Part shown: positions 10,774-21,400 of the stretch, piece after piece
Position numbering within the stretch: position 1 is the stretch's first letter
Layout of the letters: every line of letters starts with the position of its first letter
Program-made: the position numbers and the translations under genes
NCBI RefSeq assembly: GCF_029873635.1
Contig: NC_080423.1
Span: 106,687,988 to 106,751,987 of the forward strand
Reading direction: 5' to 3'
Origin: Malania oleifera
Lineage: Eukaryota > Streptophyta > Magnoliopsida > Santalales > Ximeniaceae
DNA: 64,000 nt
The notes under the pieces: model-generated
What the model was told of the DNA's origin: nothing
The model's database searches: none
What the model saw: only the letters and a program-made list of their open reading frames with translations

Positions 10774-12060
10774 CTAAATCACAACTGGGTAGTTTTCTAA
10801 CATCTTACTACAAACTGTTACACTCCCAGTTGGCATATTCACAGACAACAACTCACTCATCACACAAGCTTCTGCCCCATACAACTTCACAAAACTAGCA
10901 GATATGAACGAATGGGTTGCCCCTGAATCAAATAAAACAACAACTTTATTCGAAAGCAATAACATGGTACTTGTCACCACGTTCCCAACGTGTTTCGCAT
11001 TTGCTGGAGTAAGTGAATATACTCTCGCCGGAGTAGTTGCCAGAGTCGTGGTTGCCTGATAATTTCCTTGAGGCACCTGATTACTCCCACGGTTCTGGCT
11101 CTGTGCAGGCATAATCCTTCTCTGTTCTGGACAATACTTCGCCATGTGGCCCGACTGGCCACAGTTGAAGCAAACACCCCTGAATGGCTGACACTCGCCT
11201 TCGTGCCATTTATGGCACTTCGCGCACGGTGCGGAGGATGGATCCTCCTGAGAACTCAGCCGCTCAGTGTTCTGCCGATACCCAGAATTGTAGCTCTTCT
11301 TCTTCCTCCACAATCCTTGTCGAGAACCAGTCTAAGAACCAAAAGATACTGACCTCTTCCCCTGTACCTATACAACCTCATCTCCTCGAAGGTCGGTCTC
11401 AACTATGGTGGCTTTATCTACCAGAACAGAAAACTCACAGATCTGCAACATCCCCACAAGACGGCGGATGTCTTTCCTCAGACCCTTCTCAAACCTCCGA
11501 GCCTTCTCGTGCTCATTCGGAACTAAGTATGGTGCAAATCGAGATAACTCGATGTATCTGGAAGCATATCTCTGCATCGACAAAGTCCCCTGCGTCAGGC
11601 CTGAAAACTCATCAGTCTTCGCATCCCGAGTGGAGACCGGAAAGTATCTCTCGAAGAATACCTCTTTGAAGCGGCCCTACGTCATATCATATGAACCAGC
11701 TCTTTGCCTTTCAAGCAGACTCACCGCTGTCCACCATCACCCTGCCTCCCCTGCCAGCTGGAAGGTAGCGTACAAGACCTTCTGCTTCTCAGTGCAGTGG
11801 AGGACTCCAAAAATCCTCTCGATCTTCTCAATCCAATCTTCTATCACAATCGGATTCAGTCCTCCTGTAAATGTCAGAGGGTGCATGCGTGTGAACCTCT
11901 CGATGGTACACCTCGCATCAGTAGGAGAGTTCTCGCGTCTCCTAACACTCCGCCCAATTTCCCAGATCACCTGTCTCGCCATACTACGAGACACAAAAGG
12001 AGACTTATCACTTGCCATCTCCTCGGAGCCACTTTCCAAATTATTATCCTTGGGCTCCAT
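10774..12060 (-). pseudogene. gag and protease of element 2
   Basis: Starts MEPKDNN at 12060. It contains the gag domain (YATFQLAGEAG, SRFAPYLVPNEHEKARRF), a CCHC knuckle (CFNCGQSGHMAKYC) and the retropepsin motif VLFDSGATHSF with an intact DSG. Nonsense codons interrupt it at about 11737, 11680, 11368, 11335 and 10774. Comparison with element 1 shows several to be CGA to TGA, CAG to TAG or TGG to TAG. No frame change is needed between gag and protease, so gag-pol was one long frame. Confidence 0.9.
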
Positions 12061-12370
12061 GCTGAGAACAGAATAGGATTCGGTTAGAATCCCTACAACA
12101 CATACAGTTAACACAATGATCTACTCTAATCATGTTAACTACTTCCTGCCAGGTCTAGGTCTGTCCTATCACACCGACACGAAGGTCATCAATGATTTGC
12201 CCTGCTTTTACTGGAATCGTCATTCTAGGAAAAGCACAGAATACTGTCGACAATTCCCGATCTAGTAACCGAACAACCTTTAACCAACTCTACCCATATC
12301 CACATCCTATACTCTAGTATGTACACATCAATACTCCTAACCAAGTCTACAAGACCTAATAACCTGGTTA

Positions 12371-12385
12371 GCTCTGATATCAAGC
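12371..12385 (-). other. Primer binding site, element 2
   Basis: On the - strand the LTR end TGACA is followed by GCTTGATATCAGAGC. It differs by one base from the tRNA-Met type site of element 1. It marks the 5' LTR/internal junction of the inserted element. Confidence 0.87.
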
Positions 12386-14459
12386 TGTCACGCCTCGAAC
12401 CCTAAAATGGGACCCAGGGGTGAATTAAGTAACCTAACTTGTCTCTGTATCAATAAAAACATACATGATACCATATACAAGAGGGTCCGACCCCGTGGGG
12501 TGAACGGATGCCTTATATACATACATACACATGTCCATACTCATCAAAATACGCAGCGGAATATGGTCTTTCTATACATCAAACTGTACCATACCAGAGT
12601 CTATACTATACAATGTTAAACATACTTACAAATACTATACATACTATGGGTGTCTACAAAATCCATCATGACAACCCGGTTACAAAACTCGTACCTATCA
12701 GGTACTAGCAGTAGCTAAACACACCCCCCACTTCCGGATGCTAGGATGCTAGTTTCGTCTACCCAAAGGACCTGAAAAACATTTGTATATATTCGGGGTG
12801 AGACACCTCTCAGTAAGGGAGAAAACAGGTTATATCATTGTGTGGCATACAAGTGTCATTTTCATACTTTATAACACATTCATACTATACAGTTTGAAAC
12901 ACATACGTACAGTTTCAAAACAAGTTCCATCCATTTCTATACAATTCCATACAGTTCCAGTATTTCCACAAAATCCATTCTAGTTCATACGATACTCAAA
13001 TACATACATACATATATATGATCAGTGTCGTCACACTACTCACAACTGCACAAGTCACCTAGTCTCACAGCAGTTACGTTCCAACACATTAAACTACGAA
13101 GGTTTCCGACTCAAGCCCAATAGTGAATCCATTGCTACACATGCAACTACACAAGGTCACCTAGTCTAACCCCGATTACATTACCATGTGCAAACTACGC
13201 TGCGTCAACCTAGGCCCACTGTGGTACGTTGCTACATTCGGTGACCAACCGAATCATACTGGTGATATTTCGCACCCCGGATATAGAGCCGGCCACTCTT
13301 GCCCACGGTAGTTAACCATTATAGGGCACAGCGTACGGTAGTTAGCCACCCCTAACTGTTACACCATACGGTAGTTAGCTGCCCCTAGCTATTACGGCGT
13401 ATGGTAGTTAGCCGCCCCTAGCCATTTCGGCGTGCAGTAGTTAGCCTCCCCTAGCCAATTTTCACAAAACTTGGAATCACTTTGGAACTCACGTCCCTAT
13501 ACATTTCAGCATATGGTAATAAGCCACCACATAGTTATTTTTCACAAATATCTGGAACATTTACATACATACACACGTACCACACATATTTGGTTTACGG
13601 TAAATCATATTGTTTACAATTTCAAGTATACAGTTTATGAAAATATGGATTACAGTCTTAATAATACAGTTTAAACAACATAAACGGTTTTCAAATCAAA
13701 TAAGAGATGATACTCGAAATCCCTAATTTTCCTAAAAATTATAACTCAAAAATCCCATGTTTTCACCCAATAGATTTCCCTAAATAAGTAGTCAAAACAT
13801 ACATACGATCGTAGCCTACAGGCCTACTGATCTGGATTTCGAAAAATGAACTGATATAAACAGAATCCCCTTACCTTAACCCGAAACCAAACCACGAACT
13901 CTACGGCCCTCAAAACTATGAACCGAGACTCCGAAATCTACAAACCACAATGCTAAACATGCTTATAATCCATACTACTACACATACATCGAATCAGAAA
14001 TGAAAACCAAGCCTTACCTTGATTTTGGCCCAAAACCCGAAAACGCTCAAACCGAGATTTCGATCCACAAAAGTTGTAGTGAATCCCTCCACGATCCTCG
14101 TGGTAACCTCAGATTTTTGATTCTATTAACGATCGACGAGGAAATCTAGAGAGAGAGAGAGAGAGAGAGTTGAGAGAGAGAGAGAGAGTTGAGAAACTTA
14201 ATGAAGAAGAAACCCAAATATCCCTTTTTTAAGCCTTTGACCCGCCTGGTTTTCGTCGACGAAAAGTCAAGGATTTTGTCATGGATGTCGGCAGTCTCGT
14301 CGATGAAGTCTGATATTTAAACTTTTCCAAACCTCTCGGCTTCTCTTTGTTGACGAACCTCTGAATTTTGTCGACAAAAAGTCTATTGCCTTCGTCGACG
14401 AAATCTGGCTTCGTCGACAAAATCTACAGAAACCTATTTGCATTTTCCAAGTTATTACA
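12386..14459 (-). repeat. 5' LTR of gypsy element 2
   Basis: 2,074 bp, TG...CA. It aligns end to end with 4920-7094. It has five 33-bp units (13307-13457), a GA microsatellite at about 14150-14190 and two 19-bp palindromic units (about 14389-14426). Immediately beyond its end the integrase of element 1 resumes. Confidence 0.93.
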
Positions 14460-15487
14460 TTACCGGATTATCGACAGCACTTCATGGGTAGAATGTTATT
14501 TGGGTGATTGTGGACAGGTTGATGAAATCTGCTCACTTTGTACCGACGAAGGTCAACTACCCTTTGAGTAGACTAGCGGACCTATATGTGCATGAGATAG
14601 TGAGAATGCACGGAGTTTCAGTGTCCATTGTTTCAAATCGGGATCCAAGGTTTACTTCTCGATTTTGGAAGAGCTTGCAGGAAGCATTGGGGACGAAGCT
14701 TACATTCAGTACAACGTTCCACCCCTAGACTGATGGACAGTCGGAGAGGACGACATGGATCTTGGAAGATATGTTACGGGCTTATGTGTTATACTTCAGT
14801 GGTAGTTGGATTCAGTTTCAGCCACTGGGGAAGTTTGCCTATAACAATAACTTTCAGGCCAGTATAGGGATGACACCATTCGAGGCTTTGTATGGTCGGA
14901 AGTGTCGATCTCCTTTGTATTAGAATGAGGTTGGTGAACGTCGGGTTTTAGGACCTGAACTTGTACAGCAGGCGTTTGAGAAGGTAGGTTTGATCCGGGA
15001 GAGGATTAGATCAGCTCAGAGTCGGTACAAGAGTTATGCGGATGTTCGTCGGCATGAGTTGGAGTTCGAGGTGGGGGGTAAGGTATTCCTTAGAATCGCT
15101 CCGATGAAGGAAGTGATGAGATTCGGAAGGAAGGGCAAGTTGAGCCCGAGGTACATTGGACCATTCGAGGTACTTGAGCGAGTGGGTCCGATAGCCTATA
15201 GAGTTGCACTACCCCCAGCACTCTCGAGGGTCCACGATGTGTTTCACGTATCCATGTTGAGGAGGTACGTGTTGGATCCTTCACATGTTATTAGTTATGA
15301 TGAGTTGGAAATTAGGGGTACTTTAGCGTATAACGAGATACCTATTCAGGTTCTGGATCGTAAAGTTTAGAAGTTTCGTGCCAAGGAAATACCATTGGTG
15401 AAGGTATTATGGAGAAACCACGAGGTTGAGGAAGCTTCTTGGGATCTGGAAACGGAAATACGCCGGAAGTATCCACAGTTATTCTAA
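14460..15487 (+). pseudogene. Integrase core and chromodomain-like tail of element 1, 3' half of split gene
   Basis: Resumes the integrase after the nested insertion: TGLSTALHG, a stop, then [37 protein letters not shown], the [21 protein letters not shown] region and [15 protein letters not shown] to a stop at 15485. The residue aligned with the second catalytic Asp (SDRD in relatives, LDRD in element 2) is Asn (SNRD), consistent with G to A decay. There are several stops, for instance in HP*TDGQ and LDRKV*K. Confidence 0.9.
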
Positions 15488-15655
15488 GTAGTAGTTGGAT
15501 AGCAAGGTGGTATGAGTATGTATGTATGTATGTAAACCTTTGTTATCATATTAGTTTTGTGTGGTTAGTCTCTAGGAGAGTCTGGTAGTATTGTAAGCTC
15601 CCAAGACCGTGTATGTATGCGACCACGATATTCCTCCGTCATAAGTGAGGAAATG

Positions 15656-15880
15656 TATGTATGTATCGTAATGGGACTGCGTATAAATGGCCGTCATATT
15701 CTCTAGAGCATGTATGTATGTATCGTAACGGTGATGCGTATAAATGACCGCCATAGTCTCTAGAGCATGTATGTATGTATCGTAACGGGGTTGTGTATAA
15801 ATGGCCGCCGTATTCTTTAGAGTGAGTATGTATGTATCGTAAAGGGACTGTGTATAGATAGTCACCATTTCACCTCATAG
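15656..15880 (+). repeat. 57-bp minisatellite between pol and polypurine tract, element 1
   Basis: TATCGTAA recurs at 15664, 15721, 15778 and 15835, exactly 57 bp apart. Each unit also contains a GTATGTATGTAT run, GCGTATAAATGGCCG and a TCTCTAGAGCATG-like segment. The array is non-coding and just upstream of the polypurine tract. A related array occupies the same place in element 2. Confidence 0.85.
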
Positions 15881-15949
15881 TAGGTATGTATGTAGTAGTA
15901 TGAATGTGGATGTAAGAGAGATTGCAAATTTCGAGGACGAAATTTTTGT

Positions 15950-15962
15950 AAGGAGGGGAGGT
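15950..15962 (+). other. Polypurine tract of element 1
   Basis: AAGGAGGGGAGG immediately before the LTR start TGTAAGAACCCG. It fixes the internal/3' LTR junction. Confidence 0.85.
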
Positions 15963-16262
15963 TGTAAGAACCCGAACCGTGATATATGGGTTTATTATGT
16001 AAAAGAGGGGTAAAAATGGAATTTGCATAGACTTCGTCGACGACGGTAGAAGGCTTTTCGTCGACGAAATTCAGAGGTTCGTCGACGAGGAAAAGACGAG
16101 GGGTTTGGAAAATTTAAATATCAGGGTTCGTCGATGAAATCGCTGTCTCATTGGCGAAATTACTGAAGACTTTGTTGACAAAGACACCAATTCGTCGACG
16201 AAGCCTCTCGGGTCAAAGGTCTTTATAAGGATATTTTTGGTTGCTTCTTAGTTAAGTTATGG

Positions 16263-16300
<38 letters not shown>

Positions 16301-17336
16301 GGATTTGAAGTTCTTTCTCTCTCGCCTCGATTGCTTCATCGTTTGTCACCTATATCGCAAATCCAAAGTTACTGCGAGGATCAGTGAAGGATTCTCTACG
16401 TTTCTAGTGGATTGGAATCTCGTTTTGGAAAATTTCGAGTTTTAGGCTAAAATCGAGGTAAGACTCAGTTTTCATTTCTGATTCAGTATATGTGTAGTAG
16501 TATGGATTGTAAGCATGTACTGTATTGTGGTTTATAGGTTTTGGAGTCTCGGTTCGTAGTTTTGAGGACCGTAGAATTCGTACTTGGATTTCGGGTTAAG
16601 GTAGGAGGATTATGTTTATATCAGTCTATTTTTGAAATCAGGATCGGTAAGCCTATAGGCTATGATCACATGTATGTTTTGGCTACTTATTTGGGGAAAT
16701 CTATCGGGTAAAAATGCGGGATTTTTGGGTTACAGTTTTTCGGAAAAATTGGGGATTTCGGGTATCATCTCTACTTTGATTGGAATAATGTTTGTTACGT
16801 TGAAACTGTATTATTGAGGTGACCGTAATCCATATTTGCATAAACTGTATACTTGAAATTATAATTTATATGATTTGCCGTAAACCAAATAAGTATGGTA
16901 TGTACGGATGTATGTATTTGTTCCAGGTATTTGTAAAATAGTTATGTGGCAGTTAGTTACCGTACGTTGAAATGTATAGGGACGTGAGTTAAAAAATGAT
17001 TTCAGGTCTTGTGAAATCAGCTAGGGGCGGCTAATTACTGTACGCCGAAACAATTATGTGGCGGCTAATTACCGTACACTGTGCCATGGATCGATTAACT
17101 ACCGTAGGCAAGAGTGTCCGACTCTATATCCGAGGGTGTGAAATATCATCAGTCTAATTCCGGTTGATTACCGAAGTGGTGTGAGCTATATGCTACATCG
17201 TATGAAGCAATGGATTCATTGTAGGCTTAGGTCGTTGTAGCGTAGTTTTGCATGTGATAATGTAATCGTGGTGAGATTAGGTGATCTTGTGTAGTTGCGT
17301 ATATAGTAATGTAATCACTATTGATCCTGAGTCGTA
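15963..17336 (+). repeat. 3' LTR of gypsy element 1, truncated
   Basis: Begins TGTAAGAACCCG and follows the 5' LTR to CTGAGTCGTA, aligned with about 1237 of the 5' LTR. There homology stops abruptly, so about 820 bp of the LTR, including its expected CA end and target duplication, are missing. It includes five or so TTCGTCGACGAA-like palindromes at 16033-16203, a TATA-like TTTATAAG at 16222, a CT microsatellite at about 16267-16298 and four diverged 33-bp units. Confidence 0.9.
16033..16203 (+). repeat. Cluster of TTCGTCGACGAA-like palindromes in LTR U3
   Basis: Within about 170 bp the motif CGTCGACGA or a one-base variant appears at least six times, separated by different short spacers. The 12-bp core TTCGTCGACGAA is a perfect inverted repeat. 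It also occurs in the U3 end of every other complete LTR of this family in the window (for example 6826-7062, 14255-14426). Confidence 0.75.
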
Positions 17337-17480
17337 TGTAGAACCCATATCATTCATGTGGGAAAATACCCTTTGGGTATAGGCTATAGCTCCGACTTAT
17401 GTTGGCTAATGGGTAATGGCTAGTTTCTATTGTTTTGATATGCAAACATGCTATCAGAATCAAATAAAAAGGTATCCTAG
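17337..17480. other. Short non-repeat stretch, likely core promoter of the WD40 gene
   Basis: Only about 150 bp separate the broken LTR from the presumed transcript start. CAAATAAAAAGG at about 17461 is a weak TATA-like candidate. Nothing else is recognisable, so the promoter must include this stretch and probably the LTR remnant. Confidence 0.4.
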
Positions 17481-17696
17481 CCAGGTCAGACAAGTTGCAA
17501 GTGAGGCGCAAGACGGAAGACTTTTGCCCTAGTCCTTGCCGCTCTGCACCGCCGGAGCAGCGACAGAGCAGAAGGGCAGCCGTAGCCAGTCCCGGAGGAA
17601 GATTTCTTCTTCAGTTCGAGGTATGTGGAGCTTCTCTTTCTCCCTCCCTCGTTCCTTCGGTCGCTCTTACTTCCCTATCATACATCAGCTCCTCTC

Positions 17697-17748
<52 letters not shown>

Positions 17749-18438
17749 ATTCATTGACGACCTATCACGCACCATCAGTCATATTCAACAGAACAAAGCC
17801 TCTCGGCTCTCTGCCTCAATGCGTGGTGTTGTTTTCTTTTGCAATCTGGATCATTAATCTGAAATTAGCTAATGAATGTAAAATTGTAATTTCTGCGTGT
17901 TTATGTGTAGAATGTGCATGAATGATGCTATAATTTCATTTTAAATTAACATTACCTCAATATTTTTGATTTTAAAAGAAAAACCATGTCTATATATGTA
18001 TATTTAAAAAATTAATTTATGCATCTCTGTCGCGTCATATTCTAATCTTAAAAAAATTATCATGTTGTTGTGGTGTCGTTCATGTCTGGTGCCAGTATCG
18101 GCACTTCCTACCCTCCTTTTGGGAGCATCAAATTTGAATTTAGAACTGGATTTTAGTGGATGTGACAAAACAAAGTATAAAATTGTATTGAGTTTTCTTC
18201 AAATCCACATCCCACACGGTCAAATTCACGTCTTGAAATTCATTTTCCTGAACGCTATCCTAGGTTATTTGATAGAGTCGAATTGAATTGTAGTTTGCTT
18301 ATTCAATCTATCTAACCTGCTATGGATTATATGATCTGATCCACTTTGTCAGGTCATTAGGAGAAAAGGAAAGAAGAGGAAGAAGCTAACGCTACTACCG
18401 TGCTGCTGTTGCTGGTAGTTTCTTCAGCTTAGAGGAAG
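17481..18438 (+). other. 5' UTR with intron, WD40 gene
   Basis: A GC-richer stretch around 17490-17620 ends with TTCGAG|GTATGTGG, a good donor. CACTTTGTCAG|GTCATTAGG at 18352/18353 is a good acceptor, giving a 732-bp 5'-UTR intron. The second UTR exon (18353-18438) leads into the ATG at 18439. The intron holds a CT microsatellite at about 17701-17748. Short open frames across 17495-17921 read through this microsatellite and are not taken as coding. Confidence 0.6.
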
Positions 18439-21400
18439 ATGCCGCGCACCACCAAGGTGGAGTGCCCTGGTTGCCCTCCCATCCGTGCTCTAACCTTCGA
18501 TGTGCTTGGCTTCATTAAAGGTGGTTTAAGTCCTCATAATACAATACAATACAAAATCAATTCAAATCAAGTTTTTTAATCACAATTTTGTATTTGTACC
18601 GCTACAATCTTGGTGTCTTGAAAATTTTTTTTCACCATACAGTAATTGAAGCTCATGATAAGCAAGGAGGGATTCCTAAAGTGGTTGATAGGTGGGGTGA
18701 ACCAAGCTCCTCAAAATGTGTGCTTGCTGCTTCTATCGATGACCGTAAATCTGACCCTGTATGTGGCTTTTGTCTTCTTGAAGTTAAAAATGTGGAATTG
18801 GGTATTGCATACTAGTTTCAGAGATAGAGTCTTGCTTGTGTTGCTTGTGTGTGCTACCATTATATTTTGATATTGGTTGCTAGTTATAGTCAGTATTAGG
18901 ATTAGGACTCACAAACATGATCTTAATGAGTTTGGTTCAATATAATCTGAGTGTTGTGGGCTTTGATTAGTGGGAGGCAATTAGTTCTACCTTATCTTTT
19001 TTTTTTTTTTTCTATTTTGTATTTTTATGGTAGTATGATAGTACTAAAATTTTAAAGTCTTCAGTTACTATCATACAACATAATATTGTGATCAAAACCA
19101 AAATGATCTTGGTTCTATGCAGGATCGCAAATTGGTAAGAACGGAGTAGGACTATATTGTGATTGAGACTAGAATGATCCTGGTCCTATGTAGGTTTGAA
19201 AATTGGTAATATTGGAGTAGGGATTATAGTAGGATTGGTTGAATCAATAGGATTCTGGTAGGATCATAAGATCCTACGGTGTCTTGTATTTAAAAATTGT
19301 ACTAAATTGCTTGTAGGTTAGGTCTTTTTCTTGTTCAACTTCTACATGGAAGGACAATTTAGAAGTGAATTAGTTTATCTAATATTAATAAATTATGAAC
19401 TCAAAATTTATTTATTTATTTATTTTTTTTCTGGATGGATAACAGCTTAAACTTCAAAATTTAGTTTGAAGTTGTAAGCAGATTTTTAACACACCACGCA
19501 TTTGATGAGAATAATGATGATATTGATGATGATTTGATGATTGGATGATCTTAATGATGCTGAAGAAGTCAATAATGTGTTTAATATTGACACTAAAGTT
19601 AATTGCTTGTATCTTAAAGATTGTATTAAATTGCTTGTAGGTTAGATCTTTTTCCTGTTCGACTTCTACATGAAAGGACAACTTAGAAGTGAATTGGTTT
19701 ATCTAATATTAATAAATTATGAACTCAAAAAGTTTCTTTTTTATTCCTGGATTGATGACGGCTCAAACTTCAAAATTTAGTTTGTAGATGTAGCAGATTT
19801 TTAATACACCATGCATTTGATGAGAATAATGATGATATTGATGATGATTTGATGATTGGATGATCTTAATGATGCTGAAGAAGTCAATAATGTCATTGAT
19901 GTTGACACTAATGTTAATTGCTAATGATCTAGCTTGATGGTTTGGCTTCTGTTATCTTTTTGCTGCCTTTATGTATAAATTAGATGTCCATGTTGTGTGG
20001 TTGTTTATTGATTGAATTGTGTTAAAAATATGTAAGCACGTATTCCTTCTTCTATTATGAGCTTGATCTTGGATGCAACAATTGAGCACTCAAATCTCTT
20101 TGTGACATAAGGGTTATAATGTATGAGCTAGTTGTTAACTTGTCATTTTCCTAGTCTTGAACATTTACTAGACATTTTTTAGGTTTACAATATTTAATGT
20201 CAAATGCTTTTATATAGTTATACAATTGATCATAACATCAATTTAGAGATAATACCTCATTATATTTTTTTAAGTGTAGTAACATTAACATTAAATTCTC
20301 CTAGCTGTGTCTTATTATTATATTAATGAAATTCTTATTTTACTATAAAAAAAACATAAAAAATTGAATTTTTAAATTGATCATAACATCAATTTTATAC
20401 CATTAAAAAATTGATGATTCTTCCCAGGAATTTGACCAATGTATGGTGAGGGATTCTAATGATACATTTTTACTTAGCAGTTTAAGCTAAGCATAGCTAA
20501 GTGAAAATTGCTAACCTATCTATTGAATTGTTTTCCCTCGGGGGATTGGGGGGGGGGGGGAGTTGGGTAAATACAGTGACTGCAATATTATTAACAAGAT
20601 CATGAAAAGAGGAGTTTATGCGGAAGCACTCCAACGATTGAAGGAGTCATTGTTCTTAGAAGGAATTTTATCTTAAGTTGGGTCCTTGAATTGGCCCACT
20701 GTAGGCATTGCCACTTCATCCCAGAAATCTGGCATTGCAATTAAAAGAATTTTCAGGGGTTGAGTGCCTCTTTTAATGTCATATTCTTCCTTTCTTTGGG
20801 GTGCCTTTTCCCCTTCCTTTTTTTTCGCTTGTTCTTAGTCAAGGATATTTCTTTCTTCATGTGTTTTATTCTCTGCATTTCTTCTGACCTCCTGCCCCCA
20901 AAAAGAAAAGAATGGGGACCACATAGTTCAAAATCTTTAATCTTTTTTTTTTCTTGGCAGTTATTAGCTGTTGCAAGAAAAAGTGGTACGGTGAGCCTTT
21001 TCTGGGGACTATATCTAGAATGTTTTTTCCTTCTAAATTTTTTCTTGAAGTTATAGGTTTACTTAAGCTCCTTTTGTATGTTTATATGCATAATGCATTT
21101 GCAGATTGAGCTGCTTAGTCCTCTTAATGGTGACCTCCGCACCTCAATTTCCAGTGCTGGTGATGCTGGTGTTCAACTTGAAGATGACGCTATAAGTGGA
21201 CTGCATCTATTCAGAAAACAGAAATTGGACCTATCATCCAGGTGAGTCTTGTATTTACTTTTTTGGGCTTCTGTAAGTACCAAGTGATGACTGCTATTTA
21301 TTGTATCGAGTCTTGTGACACTACTGTTAATATTAATACAACATATGAATTCCACCATACTTATTGATAAGTTTTCTGAACATGTTATGCTACTCATATT

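Larger units (their letters stand above)
4920..14459 (-). mobile_element. Gypsy element 2, complete, inserted antisense into element 1
   Basis: A 9.5-kb chromovirus-type gypsy element on the - strand. It has its 5' LTR at 12386-14459, PBS at 12371-12385, gag-pol from 12060 down to 7600, polypurine tract at about 7095-7106 and 3' LTR at 4920-7094. Both outer ends are TG...CA. The flanks TTACT (4915-4919) and TTACC (14460-14464) are the 5-bp target duplication with one later change. It belongs to the same family as element 1 (shared LTR and protein sequence). The two LTRs differ by about 100 bp through tandem-unit number and by roughly 5% in the first 120 aligned bases (by eye), so the insertion is not recent. 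Confidence 0.95.
1..17336 (+). mobile_element. Gypsy element 1 (chromovirus type), split by element 2, 5' end outside window
   Basis: Ty3/gypsy LTR retrotransposon in sense orientation. Visible parts are the 5' LTR (1-2053, roughly 100 bp missing at the left edge when aligned with the other LTR), primer binding site, gag, protease, partial reverse transcriptase, integrase, polypurine tract and a truncated 3' LTR (15963-17336). The internal region is interrupted between 4919 and 14460 by a second, antisense gypsy element; removing it rejoins the integrase codons. The copy is dead: gag is frameshifted, the protease DSG is DYG, the catalytic half of RT and all RNase H are deleted, and the integrase has stops. 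The C-terminal motif [15 protein letters not shown] and LTRs of about 2.1 kb suggest a Tekay/Del-like chromovirus; the lineage name is inference. Confidence 0.93.

Noticed and set aside
17495-17921. Overlapping open frames through the CT microsatellite
   Set aside because: Repetitive SLSLSL product. The stretch fits a 5' UTR exon and intron of the WD40 gene.
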